A stretch of DNA of 64,000 nucleotides from an uncultured Lachnospiraceae bacterium (GCA_910586725.1 CAJUJL010000003.1:1-64000), one strand, 5' to 3'. Counted from the stretch's first letter, positions 51,542 to 60,798 are shown. Program-made: numbers and translations. Notes: generated from the letters alone by a model not told the origin.

Positions 51542-51566
51542 TTAAATAAAAAGAAGGAGGATTACG

Positions 51567-54500
51567 ATGAAAGGAAGAATGAAAAAAATCAGTGCATGTC
51601 TGCTTGCGGTAGTTGCCGCGGTTGGAATGACAGGAAATGGAGATTTCGCTTATGCACAGGGATCGGAGCGGGCGCTGGAATTGCGGGACAATGGAACCGC
51701 AGCGCCGGAACCATGGGGCGCATTGCCCAGTCCCAATCAGTACGATTACCAAAAGGAGGAACTGGCGGCATTTTGCCACTTCGGTCCCAATACGTATGAG
51801 AATGTAGAGTGGGGTGAAAATTATGGAGACAGGCATCCGTCTGAAATTTTTCGCCTTGAAAAAGACTTTGATGCGGACAGAATGGTAAAAGCAATGAAGG
51901 ACGCTGGGTTTAAGAAGCTGATTATTACGGCGAAGCATCACGATGGATTCTGTCTTTGGAATTCTGAGTTTACCGATTATGACGTGGCCGCGGCAGGATA
52001 TAAAGACGGCAAGGGAGATGTGCTTGCCGAGATTTCCGCGGCATGTACGAAGCATGATTTGAATATGGGGCTGTATTTATCTCCATGGGACATTCATGAG
52101 CCGAGTTATGGGTATTATGATGCAGATGGAAATCCTACTACAAAAGAAAATGATGTATTAGATTATAATGAATTTTATAACAATCAGCTGAAAGAGATTC
52201 TTGGAAGTGAGAAGTATGGCAATAACGGGCATTTTGTTGAAGTCTGGATGGACGGAGCCAAAGGAAGCGGCGCAAATGCTCAGGAATATGATTTTCAAAC
52301 ATGGTTTGAAACTATTCAGAAGCATGAGGGAAAAGAGGGAGGATATGAGGACGACTGCATGCTTTTTGGAGCGGAAGCGTATACAACCGTTCGGTGGATT
52401 GGCAATGAACTTGGACTTGCAAATGAAGAGACGTGGTCAAAATCCCGTGTAAATTATGATGCAAATACCATTGACAGCAATCGAACCGGCACAGATGGCA
52501 CAACGGTTGGTTATGCGGACGGGAACCAATGGACAGTTCCGGAAGCGGATGCCAGAATCACAAGCGGATGGTTTTGGGGCCCCAGCAAGAAGACGCCAAA
52601 ATCCATGCAGGAGCTTTCCAAAATGTATTTTAATTCTGTCGGACACAATGCCGTATTGCTTTTGAATATACCTCCCAATACGGATGGAACGGTAGATGAA
52701 GAGATTCTTGAACGGATGTCTGAATTTGGGGATAATGTCAAAAACAGTTTTGCAAATAATCTTGCAAAAGGCGCTGTGGTTACGGCGACGGAAGTCAGAG
52801 GGAACGATACGGCTTTTGCTCCGTCCAATGTGCTGGATGGATCGGATGAGACATATTGGACGATGGAAGACGGCACGACGACCGGAACTTTGACGTTAGA
52901 TTTGGGCGGAATAAAGCGTTTTGATATGGTTACAATAGAAGAAGCGATATTACTTGGACAGAGAATCAAAAGCTTCCGGGTTGAATATCAGCTGAACGGC
53001 GGAGAATGGAAGGAGTTTGCTTCGGGGACGACGATCGGCGCAAAGAGGATCTGCCGGACAATGGCTGTAAGAGCCGATAAAATCCGCATTCATATTACAG
53101 ATTCTCATGCGGTTCCTTTGATCAGCGAAGTTGGCGTATATAAAGCGACGAAAGATTTTGAAATTCCTTCGCCTATTCCAGATGAAATGGAGAAGATTCT
53201 GATTACGGATACGGATGATTCGGACGGGGCCGGGTTTACCTTTACCGGCAGTTGGAAAAACGAGACGGGAAACCAGTTTATCGATGGCGTGTGTACATGG
53301 GCGGGAAGCGGAGCAAAGGCTTCCTTGAAATTTACGGGACATAAGGTATGGCTTTTTGGAACAAAAGATCCGAATCATGGAACGGCCGATATTTATATTG
53401 ATGGAACGAAGGTCGGCTCGATGAATACATCGGCGTCCGTAAGGGAGACAGGGCATCTTATTTACGAATCGGTAGATTTGGAGCCGGGAGAACATACGCT
53501 TGAAGTGCGGAATACAGGAACGATTGGCTTGAATGCTGCGGCTGTTTTGAACAATGATCAGAAAGGCATTATTCAATTTGAAGAAACGAAATTAACTATG
53601 GAAGAAGATGCCGAAGAATATGTCGTTGTAAAGCGCATTGGAGGAAGCAAAGGAAGAGTAACGGCCGTTTATGAAAACAATCCTGGTTCTGCTGTGCAGG
53701 GCAATTACGATGTAGATGGAATTCAGGGAGAAATTGTTTTTGAAAATGGGGAGACGGAGAAGGAGATTCCCATCAGGACCAAAAGAGATATTGAAGTGAA
53801 AGGAAACCTGAATTTTACCGTGGATTTGACCAATGCCACAGGCGGTGCATTTTTGGGCTTTCAGACCGGCATGAGCGTGACGATTCGGGATATGGATGAT
53901 CCGGAGCGTTTAAATGAGATCAGGGAACTTCTGGAAGAGTGCAAAGCATTGGATTATGACCGGTATGTAAATGAAGTGGAGGAGAAAATAGAAGTTGAGA
54001 AGTTAACATACGACCTTGACCGTTATCTGAAAAGTGAAAATATGGAAGTTGCAACTGCTTTGAATAAAATGTGGCAGCTTTCTGCAGCCAGGGAAAAGCT
54101 GGACGACAGTTATTTTGTTATGCCTGTCGGGGTGCAGGTAAAAACCGTAGAAGCAGAATCATTTGTGTTAGACGCAAGCGGCGCCGAGGCAGGAAATGAA
54201 GTGCGGATTACGGAGAAGGCAAATGCAAGCGGCGGGAAAGAAGTGAATTGGTTTGAAACGGGAAATCGTATTTATCTTCCGTTTACGGCTTCCTCTGCAG
54301 GGAAGTATAAGGTGACGGCGACTTACCGCAGCGGAAGGGGAGAGAACAGGCCGAATGCTCTGGAATGGAGCGGTTCTACTATTACTTCGGGTAGTTTGGA
54401 TGTGACGGGCGAAGAAGGCGCAGCGGAATACCATACGGCAGAATTTGAGATTCAGGTGAATCAGCCTGGACGTGGAGAATTGATTTTTACAGCATCGGAG

Positions 54501-55586
54501 AAAGGAGGACCGGTATTAGATAAATTTGTGATTGAATGTGTGGATAAGACCGTGGAAGAAGAGCCGGTAACGGGAATTGAACTGGATCCTGCAGTACTGA
54601 CGCTTACAGATGAAGAAAACAGCGCTTATCTGAAGTGGATCATCAGTCCTTTGGATGCTACAAATCTAAACGTGGAGGTAGAAAGTTCAAATGAAGAGGT
54701 CGTTTCCGTAGAGAAGGGTAAATATTTTATCATAGTCACAGGCCTGAAAAGCGGAACGGCGGATATTATTGTGAAGACAGAGGACGGGGACAAAACAGCG
54801 GTATGTTCCGTAACCGTTTTGAGGAAAGAAACAGAAAAGAAGAATCTGGATACGGCTGTTTCAGAGGTAAAAGACATCATAGGAGCAGGGCAGGGAGACT
54901 TTACAAAAGAATCCTGGGATGTTTTTTGGAATGCATATCAGAATGCGCTTGCGGCGACGGGAAATGAAACGGCGCATGAGCTGCAGGAGCTGATTGGCAA
55001 ATTGCAGGAAGCAAGGAGTAAACTGGTCAAAGAAATAAATAAGGTCGTTCCTCTTGGCATTCCGGCAAATGTGAAAGCAGTCAGCAAGATGACAGGAGTT
55101 GAAATATCATTTGCTCCGGTGCAAAACGCTTCTTCTTATGAAATTTACCGCAGTGTAAAAGGCGCGGCGCCTGTAAAGATCGCGACTGTGAATCAGTCTT
55201 CTTATCTGGATGAACAACCGGTGGGAGGAAAGACTTTAACTTATACCGTAGTTGCGGTTTCCGGTCAAAGCGCTTATACAAACAGCGCAATAAGCGCCGG
55301 CGCTTCCGTAACCCTGCCAAAGACAGTATCGAAATTTAAAGCAAAAGCTGTCAAAGGCGGCGCAAAGATCACTTTCAAAAAAGTGAAAGGAGCCAAAAAC
55401 TATATCATTCTGCGGGCAACAAAGAAGAACGGTCCATATAAAAAGATTAAGACGTTAAAAGCAAAACAAACTTCTTATACGGATAAGAAAGCGAAGAAAG
55501 GTTTCAATTATTATAAAGTCGTTGCTAAGAAGGGCAAGACATACAGCCCGGCTACAAAGACTAAGAAGGTAAAAGTAAAAAAATAA
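51567..55586 (+). CDS. Large secreted multimodular alpha-L-fucosidase (GH29)
   Basis: 1339 residues from ATG 51567 after AGAAGGAGG. Signal peptide with cleavage after Ala30 (AYA). A GH29 domain covers ~45-400: CHFGPNTYENVEWG, AKHHDGFCLW, and the nucleophile Asp229 in EVWMDGAKGSG. Then, by pattern: an F5/8C (CBM32-like) module (~405-530), a beta-sandwich (~540-650), a Calx-beta-like repeat (~655-775), a helical segment, a CBM6/35-like module (~855-990), an Ig-like Big2 domain (~995-1085), a FIVAR-like helical module (~1090-1150) and two Lys-rich FN3-like repeats to the end. No LPXTG anchor. It would remove fucose from mucin, milk or blood-group glycans. Boundaries of the accessory modules are approximate. 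Confidence 0.9.
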   Translation: MKGRMKKISACLLAVVAAVGMTGNGDFAYAQGSERALELRDNGTAAPEPWGALPSPNQYDYQKEELAAFCHFGPNTYENVEWGENYGDRHPSEIFRLEKDFDADRMVKAMKDAGFKKLIITAKHHDGFCLWNSEFTDYDVAAAGYKDGKGDVLAEISAACTKHDLNMGLYLSPWDIHEPSYGYYDADGNPTTKENDVLDYNEFYNNQLKEILGSEKYGNNGHFVEVWMDGAKGSGANAQEYDFQTWFETIQKHEGKEGGYEDDCMLFGAEAYTTVRWIGNELGLANEETWSKSRVNYDANTIDSNRTGTDGTTVGYADGNQWTVPEADARITSGWFWGPSKKTPKSMQELSKMYFNSVGHNAVLLLNIPPNTDGTVDEEILERMSEFGDNVKNSFANNLAKGAVVTATEVRGNDTAFAPSNVLDGSDETYWTMEDGTTTGTLTLDLGGIKRFDMVTIEEAILLGQRIKSFRVEYQLNGGEWKEFASGTTIGAKRICRTMAVRADKIRIHITDSHAVPLISEVGVYKATKDFEIPSPIPDEMEKILITDTDDSDGAGFTFTGSWKNETGNQFIDGVCTWAGSGAKASLKFTGHKVWLFGTKDPNHGTADIYIDGTKVGSMNTSASVRETGHLIYESVDLEPGEHTLEVRNTGTIGLNAAAVLNNDQKGIIQFEETKLTMEEDAEEYVVVKRIGGSKGRVTAVYENNPGSAVQGNYDVDGIQGEIVFENGETEKEIPIRTKRDIEVKGNLNFTVDLTNATGGAFLGFQTGMSVTIRDMDDPERLNEIRELLEECKALDYDRYVNEVEEKIEVEKLTYDLDRYLKSENMEVATALNKMWQLSAAREKLDDSYFVMPVGVQVKTVEAESFVLDASGAEAGNEVRITEKANASGGKEVNWFETGNRIYLPFTASSAGKYKVTATYRSGRGENRPNALEWSGSTITSGSLDVTGEEGAAEYHTAEFEIQVNQPGRGELIFTASEKGGPVLDKFVIECVDKTVEEEPVTGIELDPAVLTLTDEENSAYLKWIISPLDATNLNVEVESSNEEVVSVEKGKYFIIVTGLKSGTADIIVKTEDGDKTAVCSVTVLRKETEKKNLDTAVSEVKDIIGAGQGDFTKESWDVFWNAYQNALAATGNETAHELQELIGKLQEARSKLVKEINKVVPLGIPANVKAVSKMTGVEISFAPVQNASSYEIYRSVKGAAPVKIATVNQSSYLDEQPVGGKTLTYTVVAVSGQSAYTNSAISAGASVTLPKTVSKFKAKAVKGGAKITFKKVKGAKNYIILRATKKNGPYKKIKTLKAKQTSYTDKKAKKGFNYYKVVAKKGKTYSPATKTKKVKVKK

Positions 55587-55593
55587 AAATTTC

Positions 55594-55622
55594 TTGACAA
55601 ACAAAACTATATCTTTTATGAT
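55594..55622 (+). promoter_or_regulatory. Strong sigma-A promoter of the rplU operon
   Basis: A perfect TTGACA (55594-55599), a 17-bp spacer and TATGAT (55617-55622). Confidence 0.8.
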
Positions 55623-55628
55623 ATACTG

Positions 55629-55698
55629 GTATGCCGCACAGTGAGGCTGAAGTCTGCGCAATGCAGCGCCGTAACTGGCGAGTAATGATAATAGGAGG
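55629..55698 (+). promoter_or_regulatory. Candidate L21 leader (ribosomal-protein autoregulatory element)
   Basis: The rplU leader of about 70 nt has GC-rich complementary pieces (GCGCAATGCAGCGC, CGCACAG...). Firmicute rplU genes commonly carry the L21 leader motif here. I identify it by position and not by a matched consensus. Confidence 0.4.
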
Positions 55699-55704
55699 TG
55701 CCAT

Positions 55705-56010
55705 ATGTACGCGATTATAGCAACAGGTGGTAAGCAGTACAAAGTATCCGAGGGCGATATCATTACCATTGAAAAGCTTGGTGTTAAAGCTGATGAGAAA
55801 GTTACTTTTGATCAGGTGATTGCAGTGTCTGATAATGGATTGAAAGTCGGCGATGACGTAGCAAACGCAACGGTAGAAGCTTCTGTATTAAAAGAAGGCA
55901 GAGGCAAGAAAGTTATCGTATACAAGTACAAAAGAAAATCCGGCTATCACAAGAAGAACGGCCACAGACAGTCGTATACGCAAGTGAAGATCGAAAAGAT
56001 CAATGCTTAA
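55705..56010 (+). CDS. rplU: 50S ribosomal protein L21
   Basis: 101 residues: MYAIIATGGKQYKVSEGD at the start and a basic YKYKRKSGYHKKNGHRQ C-terminus, both L21 hallmarks. ATG 55705 follows ATAGGAGGTGCCAT. First gene of the standard Firmicute unit rplU-prp-rpmA-obgE. Confidence 0.98.
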   Translation: MYAIIATGGKQYKVSEGDIITIEKLGVKADEKVTFDQVIAVSDNGLKVGDDVANATVEASVLKEGRGKKVIVYKYKRKSGYHKKNGHRQSYTQVKIEKINA

Positions 56011-56020
56011 TTTTGCATGA

Positions 56021-56356
56021 ATGGACATGATTCAGGTAACTTTTTATTTAAACCACAATGAAAAATATACCGGTTTTGACTGTGTCGGACATGCGGGCTA
56101 TGCAAATGCAGGAAAGGACATTGTATGCGCGGGAGTTTCGGCGCTTGTGATCAACACGGTTAATTCCATCGGAAATTACACGGAAGAAAAATTTTCTGTG
56201 GAAACGGATGAGGATACCGGAAAGATTGCCCTGCGGTTTGACCGACCGGCAGGACATGACGCAGAGCTTTTGGCAAAGTCATTGATCCTTGGTCTGCAGG
56301 GGATACAGGAAAGTTATGGAACCGGATATATTACGCTTAACTTCAAGGAGGTGTAA
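56021..56356 (+). CDS. prp: Ribosomal-processing cysteine protease Prp
   Basis: 111 residues (ATG 56021, or two codons later at 56027, which gives the commoner MIQVT start). The catalytic His and Cys lie in the family motif GHAGYANAGKDIVCAGVSALV. Prp cuts the N-terminal extension off L27 in Firmicutes. It sits between rplU and rpmA as expected, and the L27 here has the matching extension. Confidence 0.95.
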   Translation: MDMIQVTFYLNHNEKYTGFDCVGHAGYANAGKDIVCAGVSALVINTVNSIGNYTEEKFSVETDEDTGKIALRFDRPAGHDAELLAKSLILGLQGIQESYGTGYITLNFKEV

Positions 56357-56360
56357 GAAT

Positions 56361-56651
56361 ATGTTAAACATGAACCTTCAGTTTTTTGCACATAAAAAGG
56401 GAGTTGGTTCTACCAAGAACGGACGTGATTCGGAATCTAAGAGATTAGGTGCGAAAAGAGCGGACGGACAGTTTGTAAAGGCAGGAAATATTTTATACAG
56501 ACAGCGCGGCACAAAAATTCATCCGGGGATTAATGTAGGCATTGGCAGAGATGATACGTTATTTGCCCTGACAGATGGAATTTTGAGGTTTGAAAGAAAA
56601 GGAAGAGACAAGAAGCAGGCTTCTGTTTATCCGTCAGCCAGCAACGAATAA
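56361..56651 (+). CDS. rpmA: 50S ribosomal protein L27 with a Prp-cleaved N-terminal extension
   Basis: 96 residues from ATG 56361 behind AAGGAGGTG. The start MLNMNLQFFAHKKGVGST has the Firmicute-specific leader ending in LQFFA; cleavage after that Ala by Prp exposes HKKG, the tail that reaches the peptidyl-transferase centre. The rest is standard L27 (STKNGRDSESKRLG). Confidence 0.98.
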   Translation: MLNMNLQFFAHKKGVGSTKNGRDSESKRLGAKRADGQFVKAGNILYRQRGTKIHPGINVGIGRDDTLFALTDGILRFERKGRDKKQASVYPSASNE

Positions 56652-56660
56652 AGAGATTTG

Positions 56661-56692
56661 ATAGACCCGACTGATTAAGCCGGGTCTATTTT
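56661..56692 (+). terminator. Terminator between rpmA and obgE
   Basis: ATAGACCCG (56661-56669) pairs with CGGGTCTAT (56681-56689), followed by TTTTA. Probably partial, since obgE begins 28 bases later without an evident promoter. Confidence 0.7.
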
Positions 56693-56719
56693 ATATAACA
56701 GGAAATTGAGGTGAAAGAA

Positions 56720-58003
56720 ATGTTTGCCGATCGAGCAAAAGTGATTATTAAATCGGGAAAAGGCGGGAACGGACATATTAGCTTCCGCAGAGAAAAATAT
56801 GTTCCGAACGGCGGCCCCGACGGCGGCGACGGCGGTAAGGGCGGAGATATTGTCTTTATAGTGGACGAAGGCATGAACACTTTGAGCGATTACCGCTATA
56901 AAAGAAAATTTGCCGCACAAAATGGAGAAGAAGGAAGAAAGAAAAATTGCCATGGCAGAGACGGGGAAGACTTGATTTTGAAGGTTCCGGAAGGAACCGT
57001 TATCAAAGACGCTTTGTCCGGAAAAGTAATTGCGGATATGTCGGGAGAAAATAAACGTCAGATCATTTTAAGGGGCGGCAAAGGAGGAATTGGAAATCAG
57101 CATTTTGCCACAGCCACAATGCAGGCGCCCAAATATGCAAAACCGGGACAGGAAGGCATTGAGATAGAAGTTTTACTGGAATTGAAATTGATCGCGGACG
57201 TAGGGCTGATTGGGTTTCCGAATGTGGGCAAGTCCACCCTGTTGTCCCGCGTTACGAATGCACAGCCGAAAATTGCAAATTATCACTTTACAACGTTAAG
57301 CCCGAATCTTGGCGTTGTGGATTTGGACGGTGGAAAGGGATTTGTGCTTGCGGACATACCGGGGATTATTGAAGGCGCTTCCAAAGGCGTTGGATTGGGC
57401 CATGAATTTTTGCGCCATATAGAGCGTACCAAAGTCATGATTCATATGGTAGACGCAGCTTCTACGGAGGGAAGAGATCCTGTTGCCGATATATATGCCA
57501 TCAATCAGGAACTAAAAGATTATAACCCTGTTCTTTTGGAAAAGCCGCAGGTGATTGCGGCAAACAAAACGGATGCAATTTATGGGGATGAAACAGAAGC
57601 GCTTAAGAAATTAGAAGCAGAGTTTGGTAAAGACGGAACAAAAATATTTCCGATTTCCGCTGTCAGCGGCAAAGGATTAAAAGAGCTTTTGTATTATGTC
57701 AACGATCTGCTGAACAATATGGATGATGAACCGGTTGTATACGAGCAGGAATACGATCCCGGGCTTTCCCTGAGAGAGGAAGAATCTTACACTATTACAA
57801 GAGGTGACGACGCGGCGTTTGTGGTAGAAGGACCTAAGATTGATAAGATGTTAGGCTATACCAATATTGATTCCGAAAAAGGATTTTTGTTCTTTCAGAA
57901 ATTTTTGCGGGAACAGGGGATTTTACAGGAGTTGGAAGAGCGCGGCATCAAAGACGGAGATACGGTTCGCATGTATGGGCATGAATTTGATTATTACAAA
58001 TAG
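56720..58003 (+). CDS. obgE: Obg-family GTPase (ribosome assembly / stress control)
   Basis: 427 residues from ATG 56720 after TTGAGGTGAAAGAA. The glycine-rich Obg fold (GGPDGGDGGKGGD, KGGIGNQHFATAT) is followed by the G domain (GFPNVGKSTLLS, DIPGIIEGASKG, ANKTD) and a C-terminal OCT domain, the set-up of Firmicute Obg. Known to bind 50S precursors and ppGpp, and in Bacillus to link to sporulation and sigma-B control. Confidence 0.98.
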   Translation: MFADRAKVIIKSGKGGNGHISFRREKYVPNGGPDGGDGGKGGDIVFIVDEGMNTLSDYRYKRKFAAQNGEEGRKKNCHGRDGEDLILKVPEGTVIKDALSGKVIADMSGENKRQIILRGGKGGIGNQHFATATMQAPKYAKPGQEGIEIEVLLELKLIADVGLIGFPNVGKSTLLSRVTNAQPKIANYHFTTLSPNLGVVDLDGGKGFVLADIPGIIEGASKGVGLGHEFLRHIERTKVMIHMVDAASTEGRDPVADIYAINQELKDYNPVLLEKPQVIAANKTDAIYGDETEALKKLEAEFGKDGTKIFPISAVSGKGLKELLYYVNDLLNNMDDEPVVYEQEYDPGLSLREEESYTITRGDDAAFVVEGPKIDKMLGYTNIDSEKGFLFFQKFLREQGILQELEERGIKDGDTVRMYGHEFDYYK

Positions 58004-58096
58004 GCGTTGTGACGATTTGTTGTGGAATATATTTACAATGCCCGGTAATGAATGGTACAATTAATGTCAGTAATTGGGAATCAGAAAGGAAATAAT

Positions 58097-58390
58097 ATGT
58101 TAAACAGTAAACAAAGAGCTTATCTTATGAGTATGGCGAGTCATATAAATCCTATTTTTCAGATTGGCAAATCCAGTTTGACGCCGGAAATTGTCGCTGC
58201 CATTGACGATGCATTAGAAAAGCGGGAACTGGTAAAAATATCAGTATTAAAAAACTGTCTGGATGATCCGAAAGAGATTGCGGAGACAATTGCCGGTAGG
58301 ACAAGATCCCAGGCAGTACAGGTGATAGGCAGAAAAATAGTGCTTTTCCGCGTATCAAAGAAAAAACCTGTCATAGAGCTGCCCAAATAA
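58097..58390 (+). CDS. yhbY: YhbY-family RNA-binding ribosome assembly protein
   Basis: 97 residues from ATG 58097 after AGAAAGGAAATAAT. A single CRS1-YhbY domain: LNSKQRAYLMSMA, NPIFQIGKSSLTPE and RSQAVQVIGRKIVLFRVS. It associates with pre-50S particles. Lies between obgE and nadD as in many Firmicutes. Confidence 0.95.
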   Translation: MLNSKQRAYLMSMASHINPIFQIGKSSLTPEIVAAIDDALEKRELVKISVLKNCLDDPKEIAETIAGRTRSQAVQVIGRKIVLFRVSKKKPVIELPK

Positions 58391-58424
58391 GTTTTTTGAC
58401 AGAACCCTGGGAGTAAAGATTAAG

Positions 58425-59048
58425 ATGAATTTTATACATCCAAGAAAAATGGGTATAATGGGCGGTACGTTTGATCCCATTCATTATGGACATTTGCTGA
58501 TCGCCCAGAGTGCGGCGGAAGAATTTGATCTGGATCAGGTGTTGTTTCTGCCTACCGGGAAATCGCCTCACAAAGCGCAGATTTTCGTTACGGAGCCGAA
58601 GCTTCGATGCGAGATGGTTCGTATTGCAATCAGCCGGAATCCGGACTTTAAACTATCTGTCTGGGAAGCAGAAAATCGGGAGATAAATTATACGTACCTG
58701 ACTTTACGGAAATTTCATGAACAATACGAAAATACGCATTTTTATTTTATTATGGGAGAAGATTCTCTGGATGATTTTCCAAATTGGAAAAACCCCTGTG
58801 AAATCTGCAGATTGTCTACTGTGTTGGTGGCCGTGCGAAACGACAGAGGAGATGGCATCAAAGATAAAATAAAACGGATGGCAAACACATATGCGGCGGA
58901 TATGCATATGCTGCACGCCCCTAATTTTACGATTTCTTCCAGAGAAATCCGGGAGCGCATACGGCTGGGTAAAAGCGTGCGGTATATGATTCCGGAAGAG
59001 GTGGAAACATTTATCAGACAGCATTATCTTTATATGGAACAGGATTGA
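58425..59048 (+). CDS. nadD: Nicotinate-mononucleotide adenylyltransferase NadD
   Basis: 207 residues. The nucleotidyltransferase motif GGTFDPIHYGHLLIAQ lies near the N-terminus and the ISSREIRERIRLGKSV motif near the C-terminus. It converts NaMN to deamido-NAD. The start at ATG 58425 has only a weak ribosome site. Grouped with yqeK and rsfS downstream. Confidence 0.95.
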   Translation: MNFIHPRKMGIMGGTFDPIHYGHLLIAQSAAEEFDLDQVLFLPTGKSPHKAQIFVTEPKLRCEMVRIAISRNPDFKLSVWEAENREINYTYLTLRKFHEQYENTHFYFIMGEDSLDDFPNWKNPCEICRLSTVLVAVRNDRGDGIKDKIKRMANTYAADMHMLHAPNFTISSREIRERIRLGKSVRYMIPEEVETFIRQHYLYMEQD

Positions 59049-59054
59049 TTTGTT

Positions 59055-59630
59055 ATGACTGAGGAGTTAAAACCAATTCACAAACAACTGAAAAAAGAAC
59101 TGGATAAAAACCGTTATCAACATACGATGGGCGTTATGTACACGGCTTCCTGCCTGGCAATGCGGTATGGGACAAATCTGCATCAGGCCATGCTGGCCGG
59201 GATTCTCCACGATTGCGCAAAATGCATCCCGGGAAGCGGGCAGATTCATCTTTGTAAAAAAAATCATATTCCGATACGGGATGTAGAACTGAGAAATCCT
59301 TCTCTTTTACATGCTAAATTAGGAGCATTTTTGGCAAGAACGAAATATGGTGTAAAAGATACGGCAGTTCTTCACGCCATAGAAGTACATACGACCGGAG
59401 CGCCTGGTATGAGTGTTTTAGATAAAATTATATTTGTGGCTGATTATATTGAACCGAACAGAGATAAGGCATTGGGCTTGAAGGAAATCCGGGAGCTTGC
59501 GTTTTTAGATCTGGACAAAGCAGCGCTTCGGATTCTGCATGATACCATGCATTATCTGAATCAAAAAAAGAGTGTGGTTGATTCAAGGACGCAGGAAACA
59601 TATCAGTATTATATAGGACTGTTAAAATAG
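59055..59630 (+). CDS. yqeK: YqeK-type HD-domain hydrolase (bis(5'-nucleosyl) tetraphosphatase)
   Basis: 191 residues with an HD domain: HTMGVMYTASCLA, the HD pair in AGILHDCAK, and VADYIEPNRD. Firmicute YqeK proteins cleave Ap4A symmetrically. It starts six bases after nadD and is followed by rsfS. Confidence 0.93.
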   Translation: MTEELKPIHKQLKKELDKNRYQHTMGVMYTASCLAMRYGTNLHQAMLAGILHDCAKCIPGSGQIHLCKKNHIPIRDVELRNPSLLHAKLGAFLARTKYGVKDTAVLHAIEVHTTGAPGMSVLDKIIFVADYIEPNRDKALGLKEIRELAFLDLDKAALRILHDTMHYLNQKKSVVDSRTQETYQYYIGLLK

Positions 59631-59645
59631 AAAAGGAGAAAATAT

Positions 59646-59993
59646 ATGAATTCACGTGAAATGGCAAAACTGGCCTGTGATGCGCTGGCAGAAAAGAAAG
59701 CCGGCGGTCTTTCGGTAATTGATATTCAAAATATTTCTGTCATTGCAGATTATTTTATACTGGCTGACGGCGAAAATCAAAATCAGCTTCAGGCAATGCA
59801 GGATTTTGTAGAGGAAAAGCTGGGCAAAGCCGGAGTCTTTGCAAAACAGATCGAGGGTAATCACAAGTCGACATGGATTTTGATGGATTACGGAGATATT
59901 ATTGTGCATATTTTTTCAAAAGAAGACAGGTTATTTTATGATTTGGAACGAATCTGGAGAGATGGTACGGTGATTGATCCCAAGGATTTATAA
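59646..59993 (+). CDS. rsfS: Ribosome silencing factor RsfS
   Basis: 115 residues with the family features IADYFILADGENQNQLQAM, the STWILMDYGDIIVHIF core and FYDLERIW near the end. It binds L14 and blocks subunit joining when nutrients are short. ATG 59646 follows AAAAGGAGAAAATAT. Last gene of the unit. Confidence 0.96.
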   Translation: MNSREMAKLACDALAEKKAGGLSVIDIQNISVIADYFILADGENQNQLQAMQDFVEEKLGKAGVFAKQIEGNHKSTWILMDYGDIIVHIFSKEDRLFYDLERIWRDGTVIDPKDL

Positions 59994-60004
59994 GAATAGA
60001 AACA

Positions 60005-60047
60005 GATGGCTGGCAGGGCGAAAAAGAAGCTCTGTCAGCCATTTTGA
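60005..60047 (+). terminator. Terminator after rsfS
   Basis: ATGGCTGGCAGGGC pairs with GCTCTGTCAGCCAT (G-T pairs), followed by TTTTGATTTT. It also separates the unit from the convergent lexA. Confidence 0.85.
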
Positions 60048-60049
60048 TT

Positions 60050-60664
60050 TTAGAAAAAGCGGAATACGCCAAATACGATTCCAAGGATGGATACGTCATC
60101 TACGATAATAGGATCCATCGTATCGTTTTCCGGCTGGAGCCTGTAATGGCCGTCTTCTTTATAAAAAGTTTTAACGGTTGCGGAATCATTGACCAGGGCA
60201 ACTACCATGTCTCCGTTTGAAGCAGTGGGCTGCTGACGGACAAGGATATTGTCACCGTCAAAGATTCCAGCGTCGATCATGCTGTCGCCCTTGACATGCA
60301 GCATGAATACCTCCTGGTTCGGCATGAATTCAGATGGAACCGGAAAATAGTTCTCGATGTTCTCCGTGGCTAAAAGGGGCAAACCGGCAGCGACGCTGCC
60401 CAGAATAGGGACATTTACTACTTCACGCCGTGTCAGATTAAACGTGTCGTCTAAAATTTCTATGGCTCTTGGCTTGGTGGGATCTCTTCGTATGTATCCG
60501 TTTTTCTCAAGCGTTTCTAAGTGGGAGTGAACGGAGGAAGTGGATTTTAAGTGTACTGCTTCACAAATTTCCCGGACTGCGGGGGGATACCCTTTCTTTA
60601 AGATCTGATTTTTGATATATTCTAATATCTCTTCCTGTTTTGCAGTGATTTTGCCATATGACAT
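60050..60664 (-). CDS. lexA: SOS repressor LexA
   Basis: 204 residues. N-terminal winged helix (ILEYIKNQILKKGYPPAVREI, STSSVHSHLETLEKNGYI), the self-cleavage bond Ala93-Gly94, catalytic Ser128 (VKGDSMID) and Lys165 (SATVKTFYK). ATG 60664 follows ATAGGAGGTTTGGCAC. Divergent from the YneA-like gene, sharing a control region with LexA boxes. Confidence 0.97.
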   Translation of the reverse strand: MSYGKITAKQEEILEYIKNQILKKGYPPAVREICEAVHLKSTSSVHSHLETLEKNGYIRRDPTKPRAIEILDDTFNLTRREVVNVPILGSVAAGLPLLATENIENYFPVPSEFMPNQEVFMLHVKGDSMIDAGIFDGDNILVRQQPTASNGDMVVALVNDSATVKTFYKEDGHYRLQPENDTMDPIIVDDVSILGIVFGVFRFF

Positions 60665-60706
60665 GTGCCAAACCTCCTATTTCATTTAGATTTTCATGTT
60701 ATTGCA

Positions 60707-60735
60707 ATCATAACACAATTTTCCTGAAAAAGCAA
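60707..60735 (-). promoter_or_regulatory. sigma-A promoter of lexA
   Basis: On the minus strand TTGCTT (60735-60730), a 17-bp spacer and TATGAT (60712-60707). A LexA box lies 11 bp upstream of the -35. Confidence 0.7.
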
Positions 60736-60745
60736 ACAAATATTC

Positions 60746-60759
60746 CGAAAATTTGTTCG
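60746..60759. promoter_or_regulatory. LexA box 1
   Basis: CGAAAATTTGTTCG matches the Firmicute LexA box CGAACnnnnGTTCG with one mismatch. Located between the lexA -35 and the YneA-like promoter. Confidence 0.75.
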
Positions 60760-60769
60760 AAAAAAGTTA

Positions 60770-60798
60770 TTGACAAACATAAGTTCCTGCATTACAAT
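60770..60798 (+). promoter_or_regulatory. SOS-controlled promoter of the YneA-like gene
   Basis: A perfect TTGACA (60770-60775), a 17-bp spacer and TACAAT (60793-60798), flanked on both sides by LexA boxes. Confidence 0.85.

Noticed and set aside
52950..53576. A 208-aa minus-strand frame inside the fucosidase gene
   Set aside because: Shadow of a real gene, with an atypical Arg/Cys-rich composition and no start signal.
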